Below, in pieces: positions 1 to 10,307 of a stretch of DNA of 64,000 nucleotides (position 1 is its first letter; every line of letters begins with the position of its first letter). The stretch spans positions 221,210 through 285,209 of the forward strand of contig NZ_LSRS01000002.1 in NCBI RefSeq assembly GCF_009932395.1. Direction: 5' to 3'. The position numbers were made by a program, and so were the translations under genes. This stretch comes from Sporotomaculum syntrophicum. Its GTDB lineage: Bacteria; Bacillota; Desulfotomaculia; Desulfotomaculales; Desulfallaceae. The notes under the pieces were generated by a model, which searched no databases, was not told the DNA's origin, and worked only from the letters and a program-made list of their open reading frames with translations.

Positions 1-92
1 AGCCAAAACCGCCACTTTTTTTAATTAATGTATAAAAATAATGAGGTAGGTTAAATAATAAAAAGACAAAAACTAATGGAGGTGAATAACAG

Positions 93-575
93 TTGGCATT
101 TAACCTATCGCAAAAAGAGAGTATGCTGCTGCAAGACCAGCAGAAACACGAAGAGCTGTGCATACAAAAGTATCAAAGCTACGCCCGGCAGGCTCAGGAT
201 CCTCAACTCAAACAGCTGTTCAATTCGTTAGCCCAACATGAGCAACAACATCTAAATTCTGTTAATCAGCTGCTAAGCGGTCAGGTTCCTAACCTGCAAC
301 AAGGTCAACAAAATCAAAACCAGGGTCAAAGCCAATTTACACAGGCTATGAATCAGAACAATAACCCTGGCCAAGTTAACCAAAATGATGTTGTAATGTG
401 TAACGATATGTTGGCTACCGAAAAATATATTTCCGGTACATACGATACAACAATTTTCGAATGTACCAATACCGATGCCCGTCAGGTATTAAACCACATC
501 CAAAAAGAAGAACAGCAGCATGGTGAAGCTATCTTTAATTATCTACAAAGCCAAGGCATGTATAATGTGCAGTAA
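93..575 (+). CDS. CotF-like spore coat protein
   Basis: A 160-residue protein with a ferritin-like helical layout. The N-terminal half (about 1-65) and C-terminal half (about 95-155) each carry His/Glu-rich helices (EQQHLNSVNQL and EEQQHGEAIFNYL), separated by a Gln/Asn-rich linker at about 66-95. This is the layout of the spore coat CotF family, whose members assemble in the coat of endospores; a metal-binding role is not proven. The start is a TTG 6 nt after GGAGGTGA, and no closer ATG fits. It is monocistronic, followed by a perfect hairpin terminator. The family call is good; the exact coat layer is unknown. Confidence 0.8.
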   Translation: MAFNLSQKESMLLQDQQKHEELCIQKYQSYARQAQDPQLKQLFNSLAQHEQQHLNSVNQLLSGQVPNLQQGQQNQNQGQSQFTQAMNQNNNPGQVNQNDVVMCNDMLATEKYISGTYDTTIFECTNTDARQVLNHIQKEEQQHGEAIFNYLQSQGMYNVQ

Positions 576-588
576 GCAATCATTATAA

Positions 589-624
589 CTAAGTCCAGGA
601 ATTTTCCTGGACTTAGCTGTTTTT
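589..624 (+). terminator. Rho-independent terminator after coat gene
   Basis: A perfect 12-bp stem (589-600 with 605-616, loop ATTT) followed by CTGTTTTT. Confidence 0.85.
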
Positions 625-723
625 GAGGTTCTGCTCCCCTCCCGCTTGCTCTTTTCTGGAAAACGGAGATGTTGTATAATATATTGATACGAAAAATGGC
701 TACAGAAAGAGGAGTTGATTGTC

Positions 724-1929
724 ATGGGAGAAAAAATTCAAATGATCGTTCCATTAGTAGAAATAGACGGCGACGAAATGACCAGGGTTATCTGGCAGGA
801 TATCAAAGAGGTTTTATTAACTCCTTACATAGACTTAAAGACAGACTATTATGATCTGCAACTGAAGAAGAGGGATGAAACCGGAGATCGGATTACGGTG
901 GAGGCTGCTGAGGCTACTAAAAAATATGGTGTAGCAGTCAAGTGTGCTACCATTACTCCTAATGCCCAGCGGGTTGAGGAATATAATTTAAAACAAATGT
1001 GGCCAAGCCCTAATGGTACTATTCGTGCGATTTTGGACGGCACGGTCTTCCGCACTCCGATAATTGCCAAGAATATCAAACCCTTTATCAAAACCTGGGA
1101 AAAGCCCATCACAATTGCTAGGCATGCTTATGGCGATGTTTACAAAGGTGTGGAAATGAAAGTTAAAGGTCAAGGGCAGGCTGAGCTTGTTTTTACAGGG
1201 CAAGATGGACAAGTAGAGAGCAAGGTTATTCACAATTATTCCGGTTCCGGTGTTGTTATGGCGATGCATAACCTTGATGAATCCATTGAGAGTTTTGCCA
1301 GATCCTGCTTCAACTATGCGCTAGACCAAAAGCAGGACTTGTGGTTTTCTACAAAGGACACCATTTCCAAAATATACGACCATAACTTTAAGGATATATT
1401 TCAAGACATCTATGACAGGGAGTATCAGGATAAATTTACCACTGCGGGAATTGAATATTTTTACACTCTGATTGATGACGCCGTAGCCAGGGTGGTCCGC
1501 AGCTCAGGCGGTTTCATCTGGGCATGTAAAAACTATGATGGCGATGTGATGTCGGACATGGTTGCCGCTGCTTTCGGCAGCCTGGCTATGATGACCTCGG
1601 TTTTAGTATCGCCTGACGGTTGTTTTGAATATGAGGCGGCCCATGGGACGGTAACCAGGCACTATTACCAATATCTCCAAGGGGAAAAAACCTCAACCAA
1701 TCCAATGGCCACTTTATTTGCCTGGACCGGCGCGTTGAGAAAACGAGGCGAGATGGATAACATACCTGGTTTAGTTCAATTTGCCACCGATCTGGAACAA
1801 GCAGCCCTAGACACAATTGAAGATGGAATCATGACCAAGGATTTGGCTTTGCTGGCGGAAGGAGAAAAGAAGACAGTCAATACCCGGGAATTTTTGCATG
1901 AAGTTAAAGCCCGCCTGGGACGCGGTTAA
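724..1929 (+). CDS. icd: NADP-dependent isocitrate dehydrogenase
   Basis: Converts isocitrate to 2-oxoglutarate and CO2 with NADP in the cytoplasm. The 401-residue protein has the homodimeric type II signature: an N-terminal [15 protein letters not shown], the substrate loop SPNGTIRA near residue 95, the metal-binding stretch around [15 protein letters not shown] and the cofactor region [10 protein letters not shown]. Length fits the type II family (about 400-410). An in-frame TTG lies 9 nt upstream, but the ATG at 724 has the better distance from AGAGGAG (709-714). It is flanked by terminators on both sides and so is a single-gene unit. In a sulfate reducer it could serve glutamate synthesis or a reversible TCA cycle. 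Confidence 0.95.
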   Translation: MGEKIQMIVPLVEIDGDEMTRVIWQDIKEVLLTPYIDLKTDYYDLQLKKRDETGDRITVEAAEATKKYGVAVKCATITPNAQRVEEYNLKQMWPSPNGTIRAILDGTVFRTPIIAKNIKPFIKTWEKPITIARHAYGDVYKGVEMKVKGQGQAELVFTGQDGQVESKVIHNYSGSGVVMAMHNLDESIESFARSCFNYALDQKQDLWFSTKDTISKIYDHNFKDIFQDIYDREYQDKFTTAGIEYFYTLIDDAVARVVRSSGGFIWACKNYDGDVMSDMVAAAFGSLAMMTSVLVSPDGCFEYEAAHGTVTRHYYQYLQGEKTSTNPMATLFAWTGALRKRGEMDNIPGLVQFATDLEQAALDTIEDGIMTKDLALLAEGEKKTVNTREFLHEVKARLGRG

Positions 1930-1942
1930 TTCATGTGAAATC

Positions 1943-1988
1943 AAAGGCTCAACAGCCACTTATTGTTCAGCAGTTGAGCCTTTTTTCG
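1943..1988 (+). terminator. Terminator after icd
   Basis: Stem AAGGCTCAAC...GTTGAGCCTT (about 1944-1953 with 1973-1982) running into a T-tract. Confidence 0.85.
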
Positions 1989-1989
1989 T

Positions 1990-2473
1990 AGAGCTTCTTT
2001 GTTAAAGAATAATTTTTCTTGGCTGCCTCCAGTCTCAAGTTGGCTATTTCCAGCACTATGGCATTGTTATCATTTTCACCGCGGCTGCCCACGCTGCCGT
2101 AAGTTTATACATCTGCTCCCTTAACCCGCGGTTGTCGGCATATCTTATCACAGAAATATAAGTGGGTTCATTCAGAGTAAATACCCAACCTTTCAGGTTC
2201 AGTGCCCGGGCTGCCTCCGCAGCTGCATCCACGGTGGCTTAGGGCAGTCCGGTTAATTCGCCGGAGTCTTTCCTTTTCCTCATCCCCCAGCTCGGCGCCG
2301 TTTCTGGCGAATTTCCTGTAGGTGTTCTCCAGCAGTGTTTTTTGTTCGGCGGTAAGCTGGTTGCGGTCACAATTTTCGTATACATACTTCACTTTAGCAA
2401 AAAGCTTTTCGTTGAGGATGATGTCGTTGAAAAATCGGCCAGGATGGGGGGAACCTTCGCGGCTACCTCCTTA
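1990..2473 (-). pseudogene. Decayed M3-family oligopeptidase remnant
   Basis: No intact gene lies between icd and glnS, but three reverse-strand frames read in succession as the N-terminal helical part of an M3 metallopeptidase (oligopeptidase A/Dcp type). First frame (about 2470-2240): FFNDIILNEKLFAKVKYVYE, then RKFARNGAELGDEEKERLRRIN. Second frame (about 2205-2110): GWVFTLNEPTYISVIRYADN then RGLREQMYKLTAA. Third frame (about 2092-2000): GSRGENDNNAIVLEIANLRL. The order and spacing match the family's typical region at about residues 120-260 of a roughly 600-680-residue enzyme. At least two frameshifts separate the pieces. The 5' end stops at an in-frame TAA at 2471-2473, and the HExxH catalytic domain is absent. 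It is a relic, not a functional gene. Confidence 0.8.
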
Positions 2474-2732
2474 TAAATTCTTTTTGGCTGTAGTGGTTTA
2501 TTACCTTGATGGTTAAATTTATGGTATTTAGTTAAATTATCCTGCTGCAAGGCGATAAATATTCAATAAGTTCTTAGACAGGCCAAAGTATTATATTTAA
2601 AGGATTATGGACATAAATGTAGAACACGGAAATGGATATGCACATAATTGGTAATCTTTTTGGGCAATATATGGAAATATGAACCGGTATTGTTTCCGTA
2701 CAATGCCCTGTTTAAGGAGGAAATTTCAAGAT

Positions 2733-4424
2733 ATGACGGCTCTGAACAACGAATTACCCGGCACGAATTTCATCCACAATATTATTAAAGAAGATTTGAA
2801 AAATAATAAAAATGATAGTCGGGTACATACCCGGTTTCCACCTGAGCCTAATGGATATCTCCACATTGGACATGCCAAATCCATTTGTTTGAATTTTGGT
2901 CTGGCTGAAATTTTCGACGGGTTATGTAACCTGCGCTTTGACGATACCAACCCTACTAAAGAGGAAGTCGAATATGTCGATTCCATTATGACAGATGTTA
3001 AGTGGCTTGGTTTTGACTGGGACGATAGGCTTTATTATGCTTCGGGCTATTTTGAGCAACTCTATGAGTACGCCCTTGACTTAATTAAGGCGGGCAAAGC
3101 CTATGTTTGTGATTTGAATGCCGAGCAAATCAGGGAATATCGCGGTACGCTGACAGAACCGGGGAAGAACAGTCCCTACCGCGACCGTTCGGTAAAGGAA
3201 AACTTGGATTTATTTCAGCGGATGAGAGCGGGTGAATTTTCGGATGGCTCACGGGTGCTGCGGGCAAAAATAGATATGTCGTCCCCTAATATAAATATGC
3301 GTGACCCGGTGCTATACCGCATTCAGCGGGCCAGCCATCATCGTACCGGTGATAAATGGTGTATCTATCCCATGTATGACTATGCTCACCCTATATCTGA
3401 CGCCATTGAGGGAATAACGCATTCCATATGTACCTTGGAGTTTGAAGATCACCGGCCGCTCTATGATTGGGTGCTGGACAATGTTGCTGTTCCCTGCCAT
3501 CCCCAGCAAATTGAGTTCGCTCGGCTCAACCTCGGCTATACCGTGATGAGCAAACGAAAACTACGGGCACTGGTGGAGCAAGGGATTGTGAATGGCTGGG
3601 ATGACCCGCGGATGCCTACCATTTCCGGTTTGCGCAGGCGTGGCTATACACCGGAAGCGATCCGGGACTTTTGTGAACGAATCGGGGTAGCAAAAAGTAA
3701 TAGTTTTGTTGATATAGCTATGCTTGAACACAGCATCCGGGAGGACTTAAATGCCCGGGCACCTCGAGTGATGGCTGTGTTGCGGCCTCTTAAAGTAATC
3801 ATTGACAACTATCCGGAAGGCCAGGTGGAAATGCTGGAGGCCGAGAATAATGCCGAGCATCCTGAAATGGGTTATCGGCAAGTGCCATTTGGGCGAGAGC
3901 TATATATTGAGCAGGATGATTTCATGGAAGACCCGCCAAAGAAATTCTTCCGCCTGGCACCGGGCCGTGAAGTGCGGCTCAAACACGCTTATATAATTAA
4001 GTGTGAGCGAGTGGTAAAGGACGAGCAAACCGGTCAAATATTGAAACTGCACTGCACTTATGATCCCGATACACGCAGCGGTATGAGTAGTGAAAAGCGT
4101 AAGGTAAAGGGTACACTACATTGGGTTTCGGCCGCGCATGCCGTTAAAGCTGAAGTGCGTATTTATGACCACCTTTTCCTAAAGGAAAACCCGGAGGAGG
4201 ACGAAGACTTTATAGCCAATTTGAATCCCCGTTCAGAGGAGATATTGACTAATTGTCTGGTGGAACCCAGCCTGGCGGATGTTCAGCCGGGAAACCGGTA
4301 CCAATTTTTGAGACAGGGCTATTTCTGCGTCGATCAGGATACAACTGCAGGTCAACCGGTGTTTAACCGGATAGTCTCCTTAAAGGATACTTGGGCTAAA
4401 ATACAAAAGGCAAGCAATAATTAG
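2733..4424 (+). CDS. glnS: Glutaminyl-tRNA synthetase
   Basis: Charges tRNA-Gln with glutamine (class I synthetase). The HIGH signature appears in [15 protein letters not shown] at about residue 45, the KMSKS-equivalent as VMSKRK at about residue 271, and the C-terminal beta-barrel anticodon-binding domain fills about 340-560. At 563 residues it matches bacterial GlnRS (about 550-560). An upstream in-frame ATG at 2679 has no SD; the ATG at 2733 follows AAGGAGG by 12 nt and gives the usual N-terminus. It is flanked by the M3 pseudogene and a terminator. GlnRS in Firmicutes is often acquired horizontally, since many use the GatCAB route instead; that is background knowledge and is not tested here. 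Confidence 0.96.
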   Translation: MTALNNELPGTNFIHNIIKEDLKNNKNDSRVHTRFPPEPNGYLHIGHAKSICLNFGLAEIFDGLCNLRFDDTNPTKEEVEYVDSIMTDVKWLGFDWDDRLYYASGYFEQLYEYALDLIKAGKAYVCDLNAEQIREYRGTLTEPGKNSPYRDRSVKENLDLFQRMRAGEFSDGSRVLRAKIDMSSPNINMRDPVLYRIQRASHHRTGDKWCIYPMYDYAHPISDAIEGITHSICTLEFEDHRPLYDWVLDNVAVPCHPQQIEFARLNLGYTVMSKRKLRALVEQGIVNGWDDPRMPTISGLRRRGYTPEAIRDFCERIGVAKSNSFVDIAMLEHSIREDLNARAPRVMAVLRPLKVIIDNYPEGQVEMLEAENNAEHPEMGYRQVPFGRELYIEQDDFMEDPPKKFFRLAPGREVRLKHAYIIKCERVVKDEQTGQILKLHCTYDPDTRSGMSSEKRKVKGTLHWVSAAHAVKAEVRIYDHLFLKENPEEDEDFIANLNPRSEEILTNCLVEPSLADVQPGNRYQFLRQGYFCVDQDTTAGQPVFNRIVSLKDTWAKIQKASNN

Positions 4425-4437
4425 ATTAAAGTGAGTT

Positions 4438-4491
4438 AATAAGGAGCTTCTCCAGGCAGATTGCCATGAATAGGCTCCTTATTGATTTTTT
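4438..4491 (+). terminator. Terminator after glnS
   Basis: Stem AATAAGGAGC (4438-4447) with GCTCCTTATT (4474-4483), then GATTTTTTA. It lies between convergent glnS and hflX. Confidence 0.8.
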
Positions 4492-4563
4492 AATAGTAGG
4501 GCTGTTGACAAGTAATTCCTGGCATAGAGACACAGGTACACTAGTATTTGTTCCTTGGTGCAT

Positions 4564-6375
4564 TTATTTGCTTAGTGGAGCGTTTTGATCGATATGCTCA
4601 GCTACATTCATCCAATGGCTTGCATCTATTTCAGCCTCTACAAAAATACCCTCCGGGTTGTACTCTTCACGGTAAACTTCCCCATGCCGGTGCAGCAGTG
4701 CGATCAGGTCTGTTCTGTCATAAGGCAGCCAGCCTTTGACCAGGTGTCGCTGGTGCAGTGTATTTTGGGAGATTAGTTCTTTTAGCTGTTCAATTCCTAT
4801 GCCGGTTAGGGCGGATATTTCTACTGCTGGATAGGGGCAGGATAATTTAACTTGCTCCAGCAGTTGGTGGTTGATTGGCCGGTCTACCTTGTTGAATACC
4901 ATTATGGTTGTCTTCTCTTGCACGCCTAAATTTGTTAAAACGCTTTCCACTGCCGTAATTTGTTCGGTAAGCTCGGTATGGCTGGCATCTACCACATGAA
5001 GCAGTATATCTGCTTCAACGACCTCCTCCAATGTGGCGCGAAAGGCTTTGATCAGATGGTGAGGTAAATTACGAATAAACCCCACTGTATCGGTTAACAG
5101 CACTTCCCTGTTGCCAGTCAGTTGCAGACGGCGGGTGGTTGGGTCCAGCGTGGCAAACAGCTGGTTGGCAGTAAAGGCCTGTGCCTGGGTTAGAGTGTTT
5201 AATAAAGTACTTTTCCCAGCGTTAGTATATCCTATCAGTGCCACTACCGGTATGGCTGACTCCCGGCGGTTTTGCCTTTGCTGGCGTCGGTGCTGACGTA
5301 CCTGTTCAAGGGCCTTGGTAAGCTCATCAATGCGTCGTCTGATATGACGGCGATCTGTTTCCAATTTGGTTTCACCCGGGCCGCGTGTGCCAATGCCGCC
5401 GCCCAGGCGGGACAAAGCTGTGCCCAGCCCGGTGAGACGGGGTAGCGTGTAGCGCAGCTGGGCTAGTTCAACCTGCAGTTGACCCTCTTTAGTACGGGCT
5501 CGCTGAGCAAAAATATCTAGTATTAAAGTAGTGCGATCTATTATACGACAGCCAATGGCGTTCTCAAGATTGCGAGTCTGGGTAGGGGTTAATTCACTGT
5601 CAAATATAATTAGCTCTGCTCCCAAACGCTGTCGAAGTTGCGCTAACTCCTCCACCTTGCCCCGGCCGATAAAATATGCTGTGTTAGGCACGTTTCTGCG
5701 TTGGGCTACTCTAGCCATGGGAGTTGCTCCCGCAGTTTCAGCCAGCAAGGCCAGTTCATCTAGGGTATCCTCACTGGCGATGGTAACCAGAATGGCCTTT
5801 TCATCTTTCTGGATATCGGTTGGGCAAACGGATGCTGGAGGTTTTATGCGACCTTCGATGCTTTGAATTAACGATGAAAGATTAAATTTGGTCAATTGGA
5901 CTGCAGACATCGGCCCGAAGTCTTTAAAGTATTTGGTTAACTGCTCCTCCTGGGGTTCCAGACAAGCAAAGCAGACCTCCTTTATTTTGCCTCCCAGCAC
6001 TCCCATTGCCGCCATTACATCCAGGCGCAGTTCGTGAAGAGCTGCATAGTCCACCCGGCTTAATTTCCCGTTGCCCGAAGGATGGGTATGAATGCAGCGC
6101 AGACCTGCCAAGCGATAAGTACCGCGCCGCCTGCTCCGGGCTTGCAGCTGTACTGTGAGCGCGTCACCTACACCAACAGATACCACTCGCCCCTGCCGGT
6201 CAATAAATACGGCTAATTCGCGCTGGCAGCTGCTGGATATGGCGGCCATAATTCGTGCTATATCCAGCGAGATAATTGTGTTTTTATCTGCTACCAGGTC
6301 ATAAATACTATGCAATAAATCCAAGTCAGACTTTTTAAGGCCCTGAGTATTTCCGTAAATGGGTTTTTTAAACAA
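4564..6375 (-). CDS. hflX: GTPase HflX
   Basis: A ribosome-associated GTPase that splits or rescues stalled 70S ribosomes. The protein has about 603 residues. It carries the long N-terminal extension typical of clostridial HflX (about 1-190), the HflX glycine-rich domain (AYFIGRGKVEELAQL and a coiled helix rich in Arg/Gln), then a G domain with P-loop GYTNAGKSTLLN, DTVGFIRNLPHHL (G3) and NKVD (G4). The proposed start is the TTG at 6375, placed 10 nt after GGGGTG and giving MFKKPIYGNTQGL; a TTG at 6393 is in frame but lacks an SD. It is convergent with glnS and divergent from dsrA. Function is firm; the start is uncertain. Confidence 0.93.
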   Translation of the reverse strand: MFKKPIYGNTQGLKKSDLDLLHSIYDLVADKNTIISLDIARIMAAISSSCQRELAVFIDRQGRVVSVGVGDALTVQLQARSRRRGTYRLAGLRCIHTHPSGNGKLSRVDYAALHELRLDVMAAMGVLGGKIKEVCFACLEPQEEQLTKYFKDFGPMSAVQLTKFNLSSLIQSIEGRIKPPASVCPTDIQKDEKAILVTIASEDTLDELALLAETAGATPMARVAQRRNVPNTAYFIGRGKVEELAQLRQRLGAELIIFDSELTPTQTRNLENAIGCRIIDRTTLILDIFAQRARTKEGQLQVELAQLRYTLPRLTGLGTALSRLGGGIGTRGPGETKLETDRRHIRRRIDELTKALEQVRQHRRQQRQNRRESAIPVVALIGYTNAGKSTLLNTLTQAQAFTANQLFATLDPTTRRLQLTGNREVLLTDTVGFIRNLPHHLIKAFRATLEEVVEADILLHVVDASHTELTEQITAVESVLTNLGVQEKTTIMVFNKVDRPINHQLLEQVKLSCPYPAVEISALTGIGIEQLKELISQNTLHQRHLVKGWLPYDRTDLIALLHRHGEVYREEYNPEGIFVEAEIDASHWMNVAEHIDQNAPLSK

Positions 6376-6476
6376 AAAATTATCACACCCCAATGGTAAA
6401 TCTTATTGAAAGTAATTATAACATAGCTTGATTGAAGCTAATAGTATACTTGACCGGCTATTGCCGCTTGCATGGA

Positions 6477-6506
6477 TTGACCTGATGAAACCATGAACTG
6501 TATAAA
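6477..6506 (+). promoter_or_regulatory. Candidate sigma-A promoter for dsrA
   Basis: TTGACC (6477-6482), an 18-bp spacer, then TATAAA (6501-6506), about 130 bp upstream of dsrA in the hflX-dsrA divergent region. Pattern match only. Confidence 0.45.
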
Positions 6507-6639
6507 ATGGCGGTTTAAGGTATGGAATATTATTAAAAATCACGAATAGCATTACCTATAAGCAGGTTTTTGTTAGTCGAGTCAGATAAAAAGCACAAAT
6601 TTGTAAATCGTGTAGCTTATTGCCAAAGGAGGTTTGGCT

Positions 6640-8058
6640 GTGCCGTTTGAGCCTAAGGAGCCGCAGAAGGAGATTAAATACGAGGAAACCAGGATTTACA
6701 CCGATGCAGAGCTCAACAGCTATACTGACGAAGAACTAAATAATTTTAAAATAAAACATGCCATTCCTGATCTAGAGGAATTGGAAAATGGCCCGTGGCC
6801 CAGTTTCGTAGCCGATGCCAAACAGGAGGCTCTGCACAGAAGGAAACTAGCTGGTAACAGAATGCTTATTGAGCGGGACGTTGTTGAGGATATGCTTGGT
6901 CAGCTCCAGGATTCCTTTGACGATGGTGAAACTCACTGGAAACATGGTGGTATAGTGGGTGTATTTGGCTATGGTGGCGGGATTATCGGCAGGTATTCCG
7001 ACCAGCCGGAGAAATATCCGTCCATAGCCCATTTTCATACGATTCGGGTTAATCAGCCGGCCAGCAAGTTTTATAATACCGATTTCCTGAGGACGATTTG
7101 TGACCTATGGGAATACCGGGGCAGCGGTTTGATGAATTTGCACGGTTCTACTGGTGATCTGGTGCTTCTTGGCACTACCACGGAGCAATTGGAGCCTATT
7201 TTCTTTGAATTGACCCATGTACTTGGCCAGGATATTGGTGGCTCGGGCTCCAACCTGCGTACACCTTCTTGCTGCATAGGTAAAGCCCGCTGCGAGTTTG
7301 CTTGTTATGATACACAGGATTTATGTTATGAGTTAACCAAGTATTATCAGGATGAACTGCACCGCCCGGCCTTCCCATACAAATTTAAGATTAAATTTGA
7401 CGGTTGCCCAAATGGCTGTGTGGCGTCTATTGCCCGTTCCGATATGTCTTTCATCGGTACATGGAGAGACAATATCCGCATCGACCAGAAGGCAGTGAAA
7501 GCCTACCTGTCCGGTGAAGTAGAACCTAACGGCAGTGCCCACCAGGGCAGAGATTGGGGTAAATTTGATATTCAAAAAGAAGTGCTCGGGCTGTGTCCCA
7601 CCAAGTGTATGTACTTGGAGGGTAATGAATTGAAGATTGACAACCAAGAATGTACCCGCTGTATGCATTGCATTAACGTAATGCCAATGGCCCTTAAGCC
7701 AGGCATAGACAACGGAGTAAGCATTCTTCTTGGAGCGAAAGCACCAATTTTGGCAGGTGCTCAAATGGCTACCCTGATTGTTCCCTTTATGAAAGCTGAA
7801 CCGCCCTATGATAGCATAAAAGATTTTATTGAAAAGGTATGGGAGTTTTGGATAGAAGAGGGTAAAAACCGTGAGCGGCTAGGCGAACTGATGCAGCGTA
7901 TAGGTCTACCTAAATTTTTAGCAACTATAGGCCTTCGTCCTGTACCGCAGATGGTTAAAAACCCGCGTGAAAACCCATACATCCTTTGGCAGGAAAAAGA
8001 CGTGCCTGGCGGTTGGAGCAGAGATATTGATGCATACCGGTCCAGGCATAAGAGTTAG
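6640..8058 (+). CDS. dsrA: Dissimilatory sulfite reductase subunit alpha
   Basis: Alpha subunit of the DsrAB enzyme that reduces sulfite with six electrons, to DsrC-trisulfide and/or sulfide, in the cytoplasm. The 472-residue protein shows the siroheme-[4Fe-4S] cysteines in TPSCCIGKARCEFACYD (about residues 209-225) and GCPNGCVAS (about 255-263). An inserted ferredoxin domain follows (CPTKCMYLEG and QECTRCMHCINVMP, about 310-350). The GTG at 6640 is 7 nt after AAAGGAGG; the in-frame TTG at 6634 is too close to the SD. It is the first gene of dsrA-dsrB-dsrD-TPR. Coupling through siroheme to the downstream dsrN is inferred. Confidence 0.98.
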   Translation: MPFEPKEPQKEIKYEETRIYTDAELNSYTDEELNNFKIKHAIPDLEELENGPWPSFVADAKQEALHRRKLAGNRMLIERDVVEDMLGQLQDSFDDGETHWKHGGIVGVFGYGGGIIGRYSDQPEKYPSIAHFHTIRVNQPASKFYNTDFLRTICDLWEYRGSGLMNLHGSTGDLVLLGTTTEQLEPIFFELTHVLGQDIGGSGSNLRTPSCCIGKARCEFACYDTQDLCYELTKYYQDELHRPAFPYKFKIKFDGCPNGCVASIARSDMSFIGTWRDNIRIDQKAVKAYLSGEVEPNGSAHQGRDWGKFDIQKEVLGLCPTKCMYLEGNELKIDNQECTRCMHCINVMPMALKPGIDNGVSILLGAKAPILAGAQMATLIVPFMKAEPPYDSIKDFIEKVWEFWIEEGKNRERLGELMQRIGLPKFLATIGLRPVPQMVKNPRENPYILWQEKDVPGGWSRDIDAYRSRHKS

Positions 8059-8069
8059 GGGTGTAATTG

Positions 8070-9257
8070 ATGGCTTTATCTTTGGATAGGCTCGGATTAT
8101 ATGATCCTAAGGATCCGCTCAAAGACAGGTTAACAGACCTGGGACCCAGACATTTTTGGCAGTATTTTCCTCCGATTATTCAAAACAACTATGGCAGGTG
8201 GATTTATCATGATGTGTTGGAACCGGGTATTTTAGTGCACGTATCAGAAACAGGTGACAAGGTTTATACTGTCAGATGCGGTGCGGCCCGGTTTATGACG
8301 GTACAGCATGTTAGGGAAATCTGCGACATAGCCGATCAATACTGCGAGGGCTATGTTCGCTTTACTACGCGCAACAACATCGAGTTTCTGGTGGATAGCC
8401 TGGATAAGCTGGAAGCTTTAAAAAAGGACTTAGCAAATCGTAAGTTTGTGTCCGGCAGTTACAAGTTCCCTATTGGCGGCACAGGTGCCGGCATTAGCAA
8501 CATTGTGCATACCCAGGGCTATATACACTGCCATACTCCTGCCACCGACGCTTCCTCGATGGTAAAAGCCGTTTCCGACGAGTTGTTTAAATACTTTCAG
8601 AGTATGACCTTACCGGCCAAAGTGCGCGTGTCTATGGCATGCTGCCTGAATATGTGTGGTGCAGTGCACTGCTCGGACATTGCTTTGCTGGGCAACCACC
8701 GTAAGCCTCCTATTGTTGACCACAAGGTTATTGATAAAGTTTGTGAAATCCCTCTGGCTATTGCAGCATGCCCGGTAGGTGCCATCTCTCCGGACAAGAC
8801 TTCGGAAGGATATAAAACTGTTAAGATTAAGAAAGAACGATGTATGTTTTGCGGTAATTGCTACACCATGTGCCAGGCACTGCCTCTTTCCGATAAAGAA
8901 GGCGACGGTGTTACTATTCTGGCCGGTGGAAAAATATCTAACCGGGTAAGCATGCCCAAGTTTTCCAAGGTTGTCGTGCCCTGGCTGCCAAACAACTTCC
9001 CCAGGTTCCCGGAAGTAGTGGAAGCAGTGGTAAAAATATTGGAAGCCTATACTGCCGGTGCTAATAAGTATGAGCGGCTGGGTGATTGGGCGGAGCGGAT
9101 TGGTTGGGAAAAATTCTTCGAGAAGACCGGCTTGGAATTCACTGATCATTTAATTGACGATTATCGTCTGGCCTATGATACCTGGCGAACCAGCACACAG
9201 TTTAAGTATACTACTGCTGCTTGGGGCACTTCAGGGATTGCTGGTGGGATTGAATAA
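8070..9257 (+). CDS. dsrB: Dissimilatory sulfite reductase subunit beta
   Basis: Beta subunit of DsrAB, carrying the catalytically active siroheme and two [4Fe-4S] clusters. The 395-residue protein has the siroheme-cluster cysteines in [14 protein letters not shown] (about residues 190-203) and a ferredoxin segment [16 protein letters not shown] (about 258-273). The start is ATG 8070, 8 nt after GGGG. The TTG at 8067 is in frame but less likely. It lies 11 bp after dsrA and is co-transcribed with it. The sequence looks like the bacterial reductive type of Gram-positive sulfate reducers; phylogeny was not computed. Confidence 0.98.
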   Translation: MALSLDRLGLYDPKDPLKDRLTDLGPRHFWQYFPPIIQNNYGRWIYHDVLEPGILVHVSETGDKVYTVRCGAARFMTVQHVREICDIADQYCEGYVRFTTRNNIEFLVDSLDKLEALKKDLANRKFVSGSYKFPIGGTGAGISNIVHTQGYIHCHTPATDASSMVKAVSDELFKYFQSMTLPAKVRVSMACCLNMCGAVHCSDIALLGNHRKPPIVDHKVIDKVCEIPLAIAACPVGAISPDKTSEGYKTVKIKKERCMFCGNCYTMCQALPLSDKEGDGVTILAGGKISNRVSMPKFSKVVVPWLPNNFPRFPEVVEAVVKILEAYTAGANKYERLGDWAERIGWEKFFEKTGLEFTDHLIDDYRLAYDTWRTSTQFKYTTAAWGTSGIAGGIE

Positions 9258-9273
9258 GGAGAGGTGTTCTGCA

Positions 9274-9510
9274 ATGGATGAATTGAAAAAAATTATTGTG
9301 GAGTTTGCCGAGACCAACATGAAAACCAAGTTTTATTTTAAAGATATTGAAAAAGCCGTGCGCAAAGTAAATTCCGACGTTAAAATGAGAGATGTTAAAA
9401 AGGCCTGTACGGCATTGATTAATGAAGGTACGTTGATTTATTTTTCCACTGGCAGCAGTACAATGTATGGTCTTAAAGGCAGAGGCATGACAGAGGATCC
9501 TGAACCATGA
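9274..9510 (+). CDS. dsrD: Sulfite reductase-associated protein DsrD
   Basis: A 78-residue winged-helix protein, exactly the usual DsrD length. DsrD is found in reductive sulfate/sulfite reducers and is reported to stimulate DsrAB activity rather than to bind DNA. Visible features are the basic helix KKACTALINEGTLIYFSTG (wing) and an N-terminal helix MDELKKIIVEFAETN. The ATG at 9274 follows AAGGAGAGG. It starts 16 bp after dsrB, and its stop overlaps the next gene by 4 nt (ATGA). Its presence supports sulfite reduction over oxidation, because sulfur oxidizers lack DsrD. Confidence 0.95.
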   Translation: MDELKKIIVEFAETNMKTKFYFKDIEKAVRKVNSDVKMRDVKKACTALINEGTLIYFSTGSSTMYGLKGRGMTEDPEP

Positions 9511-10133
9511 ACATCCCACAAGATTCAAGAGAGTTTATGGAAGAGCAAATAAATATGCTCAAACAAAACCCAGAATGCGCTAATGCTCAATATAATCTGG
9601 GCGTTTGGCTTATGCAGCGGGGAAAATTAAACGAGGCCATTGATTTGTTTGAATCGGCAATTGCTAATAGCGGCCGGATGTTTGAAGCCTGCGTCAATCT
9701 GGGATACATTTATTTTCAGCTGGGTGAGCTGGATATGGTTGTCCAGGCTAATCAAAAAGCGGTAGAAATAGAGCCCCGGTATGCCAGGGGGTATGCTAAT
9801 CTGGGTTTTGCTTATTTGCAACTGTCCCAACCGGATGAAGCTATTGCTGCGCTGTGCAAAGCTATAGAAATAAACCCTGATATTGCTCAGGCCTGGAGTA
9901 ATTTAATAAACGCTTATATTCAAAAGGAGGACATTGACCAGGCCATTACAGTTGGTGAAAAACTGGTGGCTTTCGCTCCTGATTTTGCTCTGGGGCTTAA
10001 TAATCTGGCTGTTGCCTATTATCTAAAAGGGAATTATGCCATGGCTTTAGCTTATGTTAATAAGGCCCAAAATCTTGGTTTTAAGGTGCATCCTGATTTT
10101 CTCAGAGCATTGGAGTTGCATGACCAACCATGA
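9507..10133 (+). CDS. TPR-repeat protein in dsr operon
   Basis: A 208-residue soluble protein made largely of tetratricopeptide repeats: CANAQYNLGVWLMQRGKLNE, FEACVNLGYIYFQLGELDM, ARGYANLGFAYLQLSQPDE, AQAWSNLINAYIQKEDIDQ and a fifth near 160-190. There is no signal peptide or other domain. TPRs bind proteins or peptides, so a chaperone or assembly role for sulfite reductase is plausible but inferred only from position. Its ATG overlaps the dsrD stop (ATGA), so the two are translationally coupled. Confidence 0.85.
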   Translation: MNIPQDSREFMEEQINMLKQNPECANAQYNLGVWLMQRGKLNEAIDLFESAIANSGRMFEACVNLGYIYFQLGELDMVVQANQKAVEIEPRYARGYANLGFAYLQLSQPDEAIAALCKAIEINPDIAQAWSNLINAYIQKEDIDQAITVGEKLVAFAPDFALGLNNLAVAYYLKGNYAMALAYVNKAQNLGFKVHPDFLRALELHDQP

Positions 10134-10193
10134 CTCCACTTTAACGCAGTATAGCTTATTTTGCTATGTTCGCTATAGTGGTATGGGGACATC

Positions 10194-10214
10194 GGGTGGG
10201 GCAGAGCCCCACCC
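10194..10214. repeat. REP-like GC-rich palindrome
   Basis: Perfect 9-bp stem GGGTGGGGC / GCCCCACCC with a 3-nt loop (AGA), within a locally GC-rich patch unlike its AT-richer surroundings. There is no T-tract, so it is not a typical terminator. It resembles dispersed extragenic palindromes, but no second copy was seen in this window. Confidence 0.4.
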
Positions 10215-10307
10215 CAACGTATGCACGCAAAGCTTTGGGGGACGCTCGAAACGGCCCCGTGACGCAGCTTACCTTAAATTAAGTTCTTGTATTAGAAACA
10301 TGTAATG

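Noticed and set aside
8610-9149. 179-aa reverse open frame
   Set aside because: Shadow of dsrB; no SD, no recognisable domain.
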